From the NCBI GenBank assembly GCA_008973525.1, contig WACJ01000447.1:54412-118411 (forward strand): a stretch of 64,000 nt of DNA, given 5' to 3'. Each line of letters opens with the position of its first letter. Position 1 is the first letter of the stretch. A program made the position numbers and the translations under genes. The stretch comes from Stenopsyche tienmushanensis. Taxonomy: Eukaryota > Arthropoda > Insecta > Trichoptera > Stenopsychidae. Of this stretch, positions 39,204 through 51,547 are shown piece after piece. Under the pieces are notes generated by a model, which ran no database searches, was not told the DNA's origin, and worked only from the letters and a program-made list of their open reading frames with translations.

Positions 39204-39491
39204 CAGCGCTTCTTAAACTTATGTAGTCCGCGGACCCCCTCTTGAGCAAAATTTCTTTCGCGGACCCCCTCGTGAATGAAATTTTGTTTGACGGACCCAT
39301 TTCAACCTCTGTAACCTAATTTTTCCAACAAACAAATATTTCTTGGTCAAAATAGATCTTTTTATCATGTTTTCTGTAAATAATTTGTCGAAAATATATA
39401 TTTTTCAAGTATAGATAAATGTTTTTTTTTATATTCTAGCAATGTCTTCCCGGACCTTCGGGGTCCGCGGACGCCAGTTTAAGAACCGCTG
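39204..39491. mobile_element. hAT-type MITE, second copy
   Basis: Ends CAGCGCTTCTTAAACTTATG and, inverted, CAGCGGTTCTTAAACTGG. The flanking 8-mers ATTTAGTG and ATCTAGTG differ at one base. Same family as 25215-25496, with GGACCCCCTC-type motifs at the left and GGGGTCCGCGGAC at the right. Confidence 0.85.
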
Positions 39492-39562
39492 ATCTAGTGC
39501 TCTATTTAAATACGCGAAGGTTGCTTTCACATTCGCTCTCTTTCTACGATATTTTCTCTTAA

Positions 39563-40628
39563 GGGGGGCAATCCTTTTAGACGCTCGAAATCGAGTCGTT
39601 TTTCATGATTTTTTTTAATGATGATAAAAAAATCATACCATTTTAATTTTAAGTGCTAATTTATTTTATTTTTTTAAAAACAAAATGGCGAAGTTATAAG
39701 TTATTCCATTAGACGCCTTTTCTTGTGATATCAAACGGCTCGCCATTTGTCGAAGGTTTCCTGTTGAACTGAAATCGAAAACGAAAACAAAATAAAAAAT
39801 TTAGTAGGCTTTTTAGCTAAACTTTCATATTTTTTACCATTTTCTTGAAAATATTTACCCCCAAAAAATTATTTATTTATGCGACAACCTTAAAACTTTA
39901 GCCTAATTGACTAGATAATATTATAGCGAGAAACATCCCAAAACTTTAGTCAGATCGATCGACAACTTTTTAAGCTACAGCTGGCGAACATTTTAAAAAT
40001 GTAGTTTGAGATAATCTCGTTTAAATATTCAATGTGATTAAACTTTCAATTTTAGTGAGATATCGATCAACCAATGATTCTAGGTGCATGTAATGGACCT
40101 TCAGTTTTCTCAAAAAGTTGATTATCTTCGACTTACTTTTGTTTTCGCTTTTGTTTCAGAAAGACTCTTACGGTTCTACCTCGCTACCAGCGCTTCGTCG
40201 GTAAAAGTCAGCAAAGACTTTACAGTAGGTGCCAATATTTAATGTATTAATCATCTTCAAAATGAAGCTGTAGTCGTTATTAAATATCCCAGTAGCAATG
40301 TATGTTAATATTTCAATGATTTTTACACCAGAATGTAGGTGCTTTGGAGCCAGTCACCAAACCGTCGAGTTAAAACATTCATTAGCATTTTGGATATGCC
40401 CACCTTTGAAGTAATTCATCCCTGGATAAATCTTTATAAATTAGTAAGAGATGCTGTTTTATCTCTTGGCCAAGAAATGGAGTCAGCTCTTCAAGATTTG
40501 TATATTTTTTAAAGCAATGGTTTTCTGCCATTTATAGTATACTCTCGATATGTTTTACTTTCGGAATACATAGTTTTAAAAATAAACTTGATAAAATTAT
40601 TTTGAACGTTGTAAAGGGTTTGTCCCTC
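39563..40628. mobile_element. TTAA-flanked element with GGGGGGCAA ends
   Basis: Flanked by TTAA at 39559-39562 and 40629-40632. The left end GGGGGGCAATCCTTT pairs with the inverted right end GAGGGACAAACCCTTT. The interior shares ordered blocks with 786-1139. No transposase could be read. TTAA targets are typical of piggyBac, but these ends are not the canonical CCC-type piggyBac ends, so the superfamily is open. Confidence 0.55.
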
Positions 40629-40978
40629 TTAATCGTATCGTTCATTTTCAATTGTCGTCAATTTAATAATCGATGTAATCAATTGAATGAAACAAAATCA
40701 AAGTAGTTTTTCTCCAAAGTGCTTTGCGATTTTTTGATAAAAACTAACAACAGGGTTGCAATCTATTTTGAAGTATCCAAAAAAAATCATAGAGTAATTT
40801 CAAATTTAAGTGCTTTCATCGTATTTTATTTCTATATCGACAGATTGTATTTATAGTAAATTTATATATGGCAAATCTCACTCAAAGCTAGTATCTTTTA
40901 ATTTGTTCTCAGACTGGGAGCTTATTTGCGATAAATAAATCTAAATGAGGAAAATCCGAAATCTTTGCAACGATGTTG

Positions 40979-40996
40979 TGATTAGATCGCAATCAA
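40979..40996 (+). promoter_or_regulatory. shared 18-bp upstream motif, TULIP gene A
   Basis: TGATTAGATCGCAATCAA, 180 bases before the ATG at 41159. It aligns without gaps with motifs upstream of genes B and C. The TGATNAGAT core is GATA-factor-like. Confidence 0.5.
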
Positions 40997-41158
40997 TATG
41001 TTGACAAATAAATGAAAATAACGACATTGCAGGATCATCGATTCTCTCGAACAGTCGTCCTCAGAAAAGTAAAAAACTCGATTAATGTTGTTAAAATATT
41101 TGTAATTTAAATGACGGATTTTAATATTCCATAAACTTTTGTCTTTTTTATAGAAAGC

Positions 41159-42532
41159 ATGAAGGTATTGTTATTATTGGGCGCGCTGGCCTCCGTGGCC
41201 CTCGCCGATCTCCACATTTACGTCGATGACAAAGAAATCGGTAAGCATATTTCTATAGAGGATCGCCAATGCCCGGTTTACACGAGGACAGTTTCGAGCC
41301 AGTACCGACAAACTAGCGACTCTAGCTTTGTGTAAACAAAACTAGTTTCGTTTTAAGATACTTTTTAGTTAAAAAAACGGAAGTAGAGATACTAGCTTAC
41401 AAGCGCTCGCTCATTCTGCTAGCTTGAAAATTGGCCTCGTGTGAACCGAACTCGAGATCGCTCTCTAAATGCTATACTGACAATTTAATTCGGAATTGCA
41501 GTCGACAGTCGTCTCAAGCCTCTCGACGTCACTCATTTTACCGTCAAGAAAGGTAATACTGAAATCGTCGTCGACGATCTCGAAACGAAGAATGCCGTCA
41601 ACGATCTTATAATCGGATTTTTGGAAAGCGTTCGCGAACAAATGCCGCATGGTTTTCCCGACCGTGGAATCCCACCCTTGGATCCCTACAACAGAGACTT
41701 GGTCAGCTTCGAATACAGCATCCCTCTTCTTTTCCGGTGAATATTACACAGCGAACGCGACAACTTCGATGCTGCTTCGTGACGCTTGCTTCGTTTGAAT
41801 TCAATTATTTTTTTTCAGTGCTCAGTTGAACCTCAGAAAAATCATTCTCACCGGACTGAGCGATTTTGTCATCGATAACATCAACTTCAACATTATCAGA
41901 TTGTCCTTCGATTTTGATCTGTCCATTCCTGACATCAATTATAGCTGTGAGTAAATGCTCAAAATTAAACACTCTCTTTGCTTCGAAGCTTTCTGATGAT
42001 CTCGATAAATTTTAGGCGACTTCGACGTCAACGGCAGACTCACGGTCGTCGTTCACTTCAACTTCGGAGGTGCAATGAGGTATTACAAATCTTCGTTCGG
42101 TTTCTTCGATGGATCGAACGCAAACTAAATACCGCTTCGTTTCAGATTGAGACTGAGAGACTTCAAATTCGGAGGAAGAGCTCAACTCGGAACGAATGCC
42201 GACGGTTACTTGACGCTCAGAGACTTCAACCTGTACTTCGACATCAGAAGAGTTTCGGTGAGTGTAATTTTATTTGATATATTATTTCAAACGATAACTC
42301 GAAATACAAATAATATTTCAAAACTTACATTTTGTTGCATCATCAGGTGTACTTTGAAAACGTCGTCGGGGACGGTCCACTGAATGACATCTTCAACTGG
42401 CTCCTCAGCCAAGTCACCAACGGCGTCGTCCAATTGATGATCGAAGGATGGTCGAATGCTCTGAGCGACGCTATGTTCGACGTCATCAACGAAGCCCTCG
42501 GAAACATCAAATTGTCCGATCTCATCGGTTAA
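41159..42532 (+). CDS. TULIP-fold secreted protein A (group-7 allergen/JHBP-like)
   Basis: Six exons: 41159-41240, 41502-41736, 41819-41946, 42016-42079, 42146-42257 and 42347-42532; 268 residues. The signal peptide is MKVLLLLGALASVALA. Features are EQMPHGFPDRGIPPLDPYN, alternating beta-strands (ILTGLSDFVIDNINFNIIRL), a glycine-rich turn (FGGRAQLGTNADGYLTLRDF) and a C-terminal amphipathic helix ending LGNIKLSDLIG. This is the layout of the one-domain BPI/TULIP fold seen in mite group-7 allergens (Der p 7) and in JHBP/takeout proteins; the N-terminal disulfide typical of JHBP is absent, favouring the group-7 type. Role: likely extracellular binding of a hydrophobic ligand; ligand unknown. A TAG acceptor just before the ATG suggests a 5' UTR intron. 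An AATAAA follows near 42613. Confidence 0.9.
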
Positions 42533-42942
42533 TAAGAACGCTCGTGTTTATTGAAATTTTGATATCCTCATCATTTGAAAATTATATGTATTTATGAATG
42601 TACTTTTTTTTAAATAAAGTCTCCTATTATTGCATAAAATGCTTTTTATTATTCTTAATGAGTGTTACCGAAGTAGTTTACCCACATTTTTGTGGTGATA
42701 AAATCGCACAACTCTGTGCCTATCAACTTTTTTACAATCTTACGACGAGCTTTGTTAATGTAACTGAAAGAAAAGCATCAAATAATTTCTAAATTATTAT
42801 TTTACGCTCTTCTTTCCGTTTTGCGGGATTTTACACTAATGCGATCGAAAAAAATATTTTTTGGTTGAAAAAACTCACAATTTTAGATTGTGAAAACCAG
42901 GTTGGTTTGGCATACAAAAAAAATTGATGATTATGGCCAGAA

Positions 42943-43416
42943 GTGGTTTCAAATGATACATCCAGAAATAATGAAATTTCTCAAATTATTGTTTTTTTAA
43001 AATTATTGGGAAAAGGGTTTGAAGATTTAAATGACAATGATATCGAAGAACTATTTACCGAAACTTCCGACCCGTCATTATTTACTGCCCAAAATTTAGA
43101 TGACGCTCTCAACCTTGCAAGAAAATTGGATAATATTGTGTTCAAAATTGATCCAACAACGAAAAGTGCTCTAAATTTCCAAAGAAACCTTCGAAATACT
43201 TGTGCACAACATGAACAAATATATAGACCTTACGAAAAAAAAACAAATTCCAAAATCACGGATTTTTTAATAAAAGAAACTATTCATGAAAACTCGAATA
43301 TTTCCACTAATTCTCAAATTGGATTGACCAGTACATCCGATGGGGAAGGCGATTTCGAACCAGTTATGAAGAAAATGGTTAGAGTGATAGAAGACAGCAG
43401 CGAAAATGAAGATTAA
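42943..43416 (+). mobile_element. Tigger transposase C-terminal remnant
   Basis: A 157-codon open frame with NDNDIEELFTETSD, LDDALNLARKLDNIVFKIDP and EKKTNSKITDFL. These correspond in order to the Tigger tail (DVEELLESH..., A-LIE-AL--L---DP-, YEEKKR--QQTTLD-F). The catalytic DDE part is absent and no start codon of its own is credible. Confidence 0.65.
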
Positions 43417-44225
43417 TAAATCAATTTAAATAAAAACAATATTATTTTAAATATTACATGTACCTACTACAATTTTGAAAATATAATTTTGAATAAATAT
43501 TTTTAATAAACAAGCTGTGGATCGTTTTAACGTAGAATTTTCAAAGAAAAAAAAATCAAAGACTTTATTTACGCGCTTTTTATATGATGGAACCTATCTT
43601 ATATTTTTGTATAAATTCCTTGCATTTTTTTACGCGGGTTTCTGAAGAACGTATCGACGTACGATGAGTGTGTTACGAAAGGCTTTATAAGACAATGAAG
43701 ATAAACATCAAACATTTTCAAGCCAAATGTTCGATTTTCGGCTACTGTGATTTATATTATATTTGCGTGCGCTACAAAATCAGACTGATTTACAAATTTT
43801 GAGAAAAAAGTTGTGTAGATAATGAGCAGTTAAAAAATCGCAGCTCAGACCACTATCAATAAAAGCATTGTTTTATTTGATCTTAAAAAAATGTCTGCCG
43901 ACGATTTTTATTATTTTTCTACTGATAATCATAACAAGTCAACACTAATGCTTCTTACTTTGGTTTGATTTGTTGAACGATGTCTATGTCGATGTCGATG
44001 TGGTAATGTTTTCATGTTGCAGTGCATTTAAATTGTTTATTTTATCTCTTATATGAGTAAGATTTTTAAGCCATATGTAGTTCACCTTGTGTGACATTTC
44101 ACGAAAAAATAAAATCGTCAATTTTTATTTCAAGTGTTTTAGCAACTCCCAATTATTTTTGGTGATTTATCAATAATAATATTTATTTATTTATAAAAAA
44201 AATGGAAGAAAAAAGGTACTATCTT

Positions 44226-44379
44226 GTTAACGGGGGGCAAACTTATTGGTGAATTGAAAACGCGTTCATTTCGACACAATAAAACAAACAAACCTAACCA
44301 GATTTGAATTTAAATTTAATAAAAAAAAAAAATGTTAGTAGTCGTTTTTCAATTACCAATATGTTTGCCCCCCGTTAAC
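44226..44379. mobile_element. short MITE with 35-bp inverted repeats and TTAA ends
   Basis: The left arm GTTAACGGGGGGCAAAC, then TTATTGGTGAATTGAAAA, is the inverse of the right arm with two differences. TTAA lies at both extremities. The ends resemble those of 39563-40628 (TTAA plus GGGGGGCAA). Confidence 0.85.
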
Positions 44380-44399
44380 TGGATTGTACCAAAAAAAGT

Positions 44400-44628
44400 T
44401 TATAACAAGGAAAAAAAATGGTATTCAATCGCATTCACAAGTCTCACAATAGAAAGTGTTTTCATGCCTTCCTCCGGAAATTTTGCGATTAGAGCACACC
44501 GTGCAGTCTTCATGTTTGTTGTATATAAAATGCCTGATCCCATCCGAACGTTGTTCCTTGTCTCCTGTCGATGGTCCTTTCAGTTTGGACTTTGGTATTC
44601 GAAATTTTCTGATCAACAACATTAACAA
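44400..44628 (-). mobile_element. piggyBac remnant 2 (C-terminal Cys-rich domain)
   Basis: The minus frame reads RHFIYNKHEDCTVCSNRK, then TFYCETCECD, with the C-x2-C spacing of the piggyBac C-terminal zinc-binding domain. Only the tail survives. It lies beside the MITE at 44226-44379. Confidence 0.6.
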
Positions 44629-45087
44629 ATTTGACGAATTATGTTGTGTTTCAATTGTGTTTCAATGGTTTTCGTGTTTCAACGACAAACCAAATGTCGA
44701 TATAGCTTCGACATAGGAGTTTTAAGGGTTAAGAGATCCCCGTCTGTCTGTGTGTGTTTTCTCCGCATCTAGTTCGATTAAATGGTGCTTATAAATTTTC
44801 CCCAATGTTGCCGAATAATTACGATAGGGCATCTGTTTCACATACATCTATCCGAATTCGTGAATGCTAATAATTAAAACATCCCTTCGGTCTTTTACAG
44901 AAAGAGTGTTATTTTATTTTAAAATTCACGATCGACCGTTCGCCGATCTCTGCAGTCGATCATAGATTGATACAATTATGCCTTGAAATACGATTATCAA
45001 AAATCGATAGTAAGAGAAACACCTGGATTTCAACAAAGAAAACGAGCATCCTAACTAGATTCATTTCAAATTAGTACTCCGATTTTG

Positions 45088-45105
45088 TGATTAGATTATA
45101 ATCAA
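45088..45105 (+). promoter_or_regulatory. shared 18-bp upstream motif, TULIP gene B
   Basis: TGATTAGATTATAATCAA, 193 bases before the ATG at 45281; same site as upstream of genes A and C. A possible 5' UTR donor (AAAGGTAATC) follows near 45190. Confidence 0.5.
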
Positions 45106-45280
45106 CGGACGAGTCAATAAAATCTCGAAAAATCAAGAAGTCAACCATTCGCAGCCCATCTTGTCTCCGAAGTAGTTGTACAAGTTGAAAGGTAATCATA
45201 TATGTGTTTAATTCATATGATTTTTGATATATTTATACTCAATCGATCGAATAAGAACAGTTATTTTTCCTTCCAAAGCT

Positions 45281-46472
45281 ATGAAGTTTTTGTTGATATT
45301 TGCCGCTTTGGCCTCCGTGGCTCTAGCAGATCTCCACTTCTATGTAGACAACAAAGAAATAGGTGAGAAGACGTCGCATTAAAAGTTTAATTGTTTTATT
45401 GACAAATCGTGATGATCCTACTTTGTTCTTTTTAAACGACGCGCAGTCGACGATCGCCTCAAGCCTCTCGACGTCTCCCGATTGATCATCAAGAAAGGCA
45501 ACGTTGAAATAGTTCGGGAAGATGCCGAAGGAAAGAATATTATCAACGATCAAATTATCAAGTTTTTGGAAAACATTCGCGAGCAAATGCCTCACGGTTT
45601 TCCCGAACTCGGAATCCCACCTCTGGACCCCTACACCAACGAACTGATCAGCTTCGAATACAGCGTACCTCTTCTCTTCAGGTGACTGCTCTGTCGATTC
45701 GAAAGCTTTCTCCGGGACGTAGTTCAAACGAAACGTTTCAAATCCGAATTATTCCTTTCGCAGAGCCCAGCTGGACCTCAGAAATAACGTCCTCACCGGA
45801 CTGAGCGACTTCGTCATCGACAACATCAACTTTAACCTCATCAGATTGTCCTTCGATTTCGATCTCACCGTTCCCGACATCAACTACAGCTGTGAGTAAA
45901 TCGACGATCGTAATTTATTTAAGGAACTGCACATCACATTGACCATTTCTCGTTATGCTCTAGGCGACTTTGACGTCCACGGCAGAATCACCGTCGTCGT
46001 TCCTTTCGACTTCGGAGGTGCAATGAGGTGTGACAAATTCTAAATATTTCGACGATCGAACTGAACAAACACTAAATCGGGTAACGTTTCGTTTCAGGTT
46101 GAGATTGAGAGACTTCAGATTCGGCGGAAGAGCCCAACTCGGAACAAACGACGAAGGTTATTTGAACCTCAGAGACTTCAATTTGTACATCGACATCGGA
46201 AGAGTTTCGGTGAGTGCAGATTTTCATCTCTCCGCCATCGTAACTTGACGTACGACAGTTTTTAAACAAATCTGCATTCTATTCAGGTCTACTTTGAAAA
46301 TGTCGTCGGAGAGGGTCCTCTCAATGACATCTTCAACTGGCTCCTCAGCCAAGTCACCAACGGCGTCGTTCAAGGAATGATCGACGGCTGGTCCGAAGCT
46401 TTGAGCGATGCGATGTTCGACGTCATCAACGAAGCCCTCGGAAACATCAAATTGTCCGATATCATCGGTTGA
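45281..46472 (+). CDS. TULIP-fold secreted protein B
   Basis: Six exons: 45281-45362, 45447-45681, 45764-45891, 45964-46027, 46098-46209 and 46287-46472; every exon has exactly the length of its counterpart in gene A, and the product is also 268 residues. The signal peptide MKFLLIFAALASVALA is followed by the same landmarks: EQMPHGFPELGIPPLDPYT, SDFVIDNINFNLIRLSFDF, FGGRAQLGTNDEGYLNLRDF and the C-terminal LGNIKLSDIIG. It is the closest relative of gene A, with long near-identical DNA stretches in exon 6, so the pair is a recent tandem duplicate or has undergone gene conversion. An AATAAA lies near 46573. Confidence 0.9.
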
Positions 46473-49028
46473 GTAGACATTCGACAGACGAAAAGTTTCC
46501 AGAATTTCCGGCGATGATCGATAAAATCTATTTCATATTGGGAAATTCGAAAATTTTATTACAATACAATTACAATAAAACTTTTATGAATATATTTTTT
46601 TGTTTTAAATGAAAACCATCGATAAAATCTAAATTATTTCACAATCATCACATTGTCTTGTGCTATTTCAATCGCATACAGTTGATCGTTATCGACATGA
46701 GCGCATTTTTCAGAGATGATGATCAATTATCTATACAATCAATAAAAGAAAGCAAACAGTTTTAAGATATGTAGATTATTTCAAAGTAATTTTCGCTGAC
46801 AACACATAAGCAATTATTTCGCTTTACAAATTATTAACTGAGCAACGAATGACAACGTGAAAGCGAGAACTCGTTCAGGTCATGATTTGGGTCGCAGTGA
46901 AATGATTATGTATTATCTTACAAATATTTTACCTTTCGAAAAAAAAAGTACATTATAATTGATATTCTAGAGTGCTAAAATACGATATATCGTCGACTGT
47001 GAAACTAACGAGGACTGCAAACAACGACCGTTATTGGCTCATTGATGACTAAAAATGCTCGAATACGAACCATTTCTTTTTTCAGGGTATCAGTGCTTAA
47101 CTTTGTAGTGCATCTTGTTTACACATTAGCGCAATCAAACAAGAGGGAGGAAGACAACAAACAAAATTCCGTTTATCAAAATACATCATAGCACTCAAAG
47201 GGTTAAGAGAAATATTACATAATACAATAAGGAAAATAAATACTTTATATTAAATATCAGAAAGCGAGTAAAAGTAGAAAAAGGCTACGGATATTATACA
47301 AATGTGAGCTTCTATTTGCATCCGAGTGAAAAATGTGCTTAACATATGTTTCCAAATAGATCTCGAATATTAAAATAGCTCTATATATTTACTGTTCGTT
47401 TCAGGGATTTTCAAAATTCTAATGAATGAAATGTCGGAAAACTGAAACGATAAGAACGGATTATTATCATCAACGCGGAAGACTTTTTGCTTCGAGCGAG
47501 ATAATATTTCAGCTGCACTTTTATAAAAAATAGACGATACGAAAATGTTCACACATTTTTTCTATGACGGAAAAAAACCATCAGCTACGATATCATCTAT
47601 CGAACATCGCAAATCACAACAAAAGATCAAATCTCAGATGCTATTTTTAAAACAAACATCAGGCGATATTGTATTGTATCTGCGATCTAAAACGACTTAC
47701 GTATTTTATTGTTTTCAGATTTGATCAAATGTGAACTAGAAACATATTTTAAAACATGTGCTCATTATAAAGTTACATCAACAACTTTACACAGGCATTG
47801 TTGTGTTTACTCCGAAATTCCAAAAAATATTATATATATTGTTTGGTGACTTCAATAGTATGAGGGTCCTGATTAGGGATTCGTAATATCAATTATTCGA
47901 ATAACGAATATGAAATTGGTAAAATATTTTAATATTCGAGTATTCGAATATTTTACATATATATATACGTACAAAACCACTTATCTGTCAGGATCCTCGC
48001 AGCGCGTACGAAGTTTGTAAATCAATAAATAAATACTGTTGATAGCACACAATACACACATAAACATAAATAATACACTTGAAATTGATTAATTTGGGTT
48101 ATTGATCTATACAATCGTACGATATACTCAAGACACTCTCTTCGTCTTTGTCTCCCAATCATAGTCTCCGAACTCAACGTGCAAGAATGCTCTTTCTAAA
48201 TCACTGGAATTCAATCGCAAATACGCGACTGTACTCATCGAGAGGTTGAACTTAGCCGTGATTTCGTTTTTATTGAGCTTGCTGTCGAAAAAACCCTCTC
48301 AATTGTCAATGAGGTTGGTTTTATCGAAAATAGAGAATCGCAAAAAATATATAAAATATCGCATCTTTTTGAATAATTTTTCAATAAACTTTTGGTGTGC
48401 TGATTTCAATTATATCGGCAATTGTGTTGTCCAACTGTTTTCTGATTCTATTACTTTTTTTATTATATTACAGCCTTAAACGGTATGTTCTCCATAAGTA
48501 GCCTTGCCACTGAAGTGACATGAGAATTTCGTCATCCTGTAGTTTTGATAGGAACAAAATGACTGAAAATTTGTTTGGCGTATTATCTTCAATTTGATAC
48601 CAGAACCTTTTCAGAATCGAAACCAAAAATTTAACTTCCAATAATACTTGTGTTATAATTTTTCACCTCAGGAGCAATTTATCTTGTATTGCTACGCAAT
48701 GTACAAACAATTGTCAGTCAGTAAAGAGGTTTTAGTCATTCTGAAGCAAGCGACATACGCGTGAATCTGTTGTCCATAGTCATATTTCTGTAAGGGAACA
48801 CGCGTACATATCGAATGCGGTCCGAGTCTGTAGTCTGTGAGACTAATGATTAGCGATCTAGGGTTAGTGAACAACAGAAAGACTCCAGTTTCAATATGAA
48901 ATTAGTTTGCGAAGGGCATATCGATACCATCAAATGTTTCTTTGTTATTTAATTTGTTTATGTTGTAATATCTGAGATTTCTATTAATAAAGAGAGATTA
49001 CCCAATAAGTACGCACATAATAATGATC
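46473..49028. other. intergenic between TULIP genes B and C
   Basis: AT-rich with no supported exon. An ATTCGAATA-rich palindromic patch lies at about 47890-47955 and a dispersed repeat at 47985-48245. Confidence 0.4.
47985..48245. repeat. dispersed repeat, copy 2
   Basis: Partner of 38930-39180; begins near TGTCAGGATCCTCGCAG and shares GATAGCACACAATAC, CAATCGTACGATAT and CACTGGAATTCAATCGCAAA. It is about 30 bases longer in the middle. Confidence 0.55.
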
Positions 49029-49046
49029 TGATAAGATTTTAATCGC
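49029..49046 (+). promoter_or_regulatory. shared 18-bp upstream motif, TULIP gene C
   Basis: TGATAAGATTTTAATCGC, 226 bases before the ATG at 49255. It contains a perfect GATAAG, the GATA-factor core often found near insect midgut genes. Confidence 0.5.
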
Positions 49047-49254
49047 ATTTAAGAGAATCATATATGATCGAAACAGCCTCTACGATAAATCATTGTGAGC
49101 TCTGCGCGATTGAATCGAGACGGTCCCGCAAAAAGGTAGTGTACTATTTTTTGTGACAAGAATTTGAGAAAACTTAATGCAGTTAATGATAAAATGATCT
49201 TTAAGATGTTCATGATCTCTACTTAAATTAGTGACTTTCTATTTCAGAAAAATC

Positions 49255-51385
49255 ATGAAAGTGTTCTTAGTGTTGGCAGCATTAGCCTCGGTGGCTTTTG
49301 CAGAATTCCACTTTTTCGTCAACGAAAAGGAAATCGGTAAGCAATCGATCGTTTTTAATTTCGTTTTACAAGTATTAAATTTTGTTCTGATATTTAGATA
49401 TCTCTGGTTTCTTCCTTCGAATCTATTTTTACTATAAACATTTGATATCAGTTTCAACATAAGGTCGTTTGAAATAGAACGTAAAGATTTTTAAAACAAC
49501 CATTTGAGCTTTCAGCCTCCGAATATGTTATAAATAATATGTCAACTTCAAAAATGATAATTTAACAAAAAACTTATCATCGCACAAAGAATCGATCTTT
49601 ATTTCGAACAATATGATTTTAAAAAGATAAATTGTATAAAAAAGATAAATGAAATGAACGTCATCGCTTTCCAGACAATGAACTCACCAGGAGGTTCGAC
49701 ATCAACCATTTGGTCATCCAGAACGGTCCAGTTCCAGCTACCGTCGAAAAATTCGAAGGCAAAAATGTCGTCAACGACCTGATCATCGCGCAGTTGGAAA
49801 ACTTGAGGGAACAAATGTTAAACGGAGACCCCGAATTGGGCATCCCAGTCATGGACCCCTTGAGGGTCGAATCGGCATCGGTCACACTCAACCAACCCAT
49901 GATCTTCAGGTAAAATCAGAACATATTTGAAATTTAATCATATTTTTCACAATTTAACGGTAAAATGCTAAAAAATTACAGAGCCGATATCACCGTGGAA
50001 GACGTCATCTTGAGCGGCTTGGCTGGATTCGTCATTGAAAATATCGCCTTCAATATCCTTCGATTGACTTTCGACTTCCAATTGATTTGGCCCGCAGTCG
50101 ATTTCCAATGTGAGCATGAACATATTTAAGTGTAAGTATTGCATTCAGGACGGTTTAAATAATTTGTTTTTTTTTTGCAGCCAACTTCCACGCTAAAGGA
50201 AGAGCTGCCATCATTTATCCGTTTGAAATTGAAGGAGTTGCCAAGTGAGATAATTTTACATTTGAAATTGAACAAAATTAAAATGTATGCTACATGATTA
50301 ATGAATTGAAAATAATTTAGATGGAGAGCAGAAGGATTCAGCGTCTCTGGAAGAACTCAACTCGGAACTAACGATGGTGGATTCTTGACTTTGAGAGAAT
50401 TCCGTCTGGACATCGAAATGGACAGCCTCTCGGTAAATATGTTATATTCAATTTAACGCACAAAATAAATTATTTTTTTGTTTGAATTGCATACCAAATT
50501 AACAACTCGGCAACCATAAACTGATATGATTTTTTTTGTAATTTAACATTGCCATTCTAAAGTTGATAAGGACACTTCCGAGAATGAAAATAATAGAGTG
50601 ACATTTTTTCAATTCCTAATTTTCAAATTGGAATATTCGTTATCTTTCTCCACATCTACGACCTTTGAAATGTTATTTTTTTGGTTCCACAAAAAAGAAC
50701 ATTGTTTGTATCCAAAGATTGTACAGAGCACGAGAAAACTGCATTATTTTAAACATTTTCATTATTTTAATTTTTTTTTTTAACGATCTTGAAACATAAA
50801 ATATATTGTAAAATAAACAAACATATCTTCAAGTTGTGAATTTTATCTACGCGGTCTGTGCGGTTTTAATAAGCTAATAATACATTTTTATTTATTGCGT
50901 AAAATTCATGGGATTTATTAATATTTTAATCTTAATCCGGTGATTATGAAAATAACATAAATATATCAACAGTTTTCTCTTTTAATAAAAAAAAATTGCC
51001 ATGATCGAAAATAACAAGGAGAAGAATCGCACAACCCCAATGAAAGATTATGTGATCGTAAATGCGGTAGTGGTAGTCTTTGCGTCGGGGATCGCCAATC
51101 TTTTCATCCCTCGCGAGGAAGAAAATTGTTACGATTCGTTTGTAAATATGCAATGACAATTCGCAAGATTGATTCTAACGCTGTGTGTGCTTTCTTCAGT
51201 TGAGCTTGACCGGAATCTCAGACGACGGTCCTCTGAGCAATATCATTGACAACATCAAAGATCGTCTCGACGAAGATTGGCTCCAAAACGCCCTGGCATC
51301 GCTCTCGGACACCCTTAGCGAGTCTCTCTTCGAAGACATTAACGAGTTGCTCGGAAACATTTCTCTCGGCGATATCATCGGATAG
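49255..51385 (+). CDS. TULIP-fold secreted protein C
   Basis: Six exons: 49255-49336, 49675-49909, 49982-50109, 50181-50244, 50321-50432 and 51200-51385; exon lengths are identical to genes A and B (82, 235, 128, 64, 112, 186) and the product is 268 residues. The signal peptide is MKVFLVLAALASVAFA. Landmarks are EQMLNGDPELGIPVMDPLR, LAGFVIENIAFNILRLTFDF, GRTQLGTNDGGFLTLREF and a C-terminal helix ending LGNISLGDIIG. It is more diverged than A and B and lacks the cysteine they carry at the exon 3/4 junction (S-N-F instead of C-D-F). Intron 5 is 767 bases. A 5' UTR intron acceptor (TTTCAG) sits just before the ATG. A second possible last exon lies downstream (51977-52162). Confidence 0.9.
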
Positions 51386-51547
51386 GCGATTTTTACTTTT
51401 TTACAAAAATCTTAAACAGATAAAATAAATTTATCAAAAACCAAGCCGTGCTTTCATTGACCTATCTAGATCCCCAAAGCTGCAAAGATAAAATAGTCCC
51501 AGAGTGTCCTTAACAACGCATCCATCTATTGCGCGATATCAATATAG

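Noticed and set aside
42943..43416. functional host gene from Tigger tail (domestication)
   Set aside because: No start codon context, no DNA-binding or DDE domain, and no introns or partner exon; a surviving fragment is simpler.
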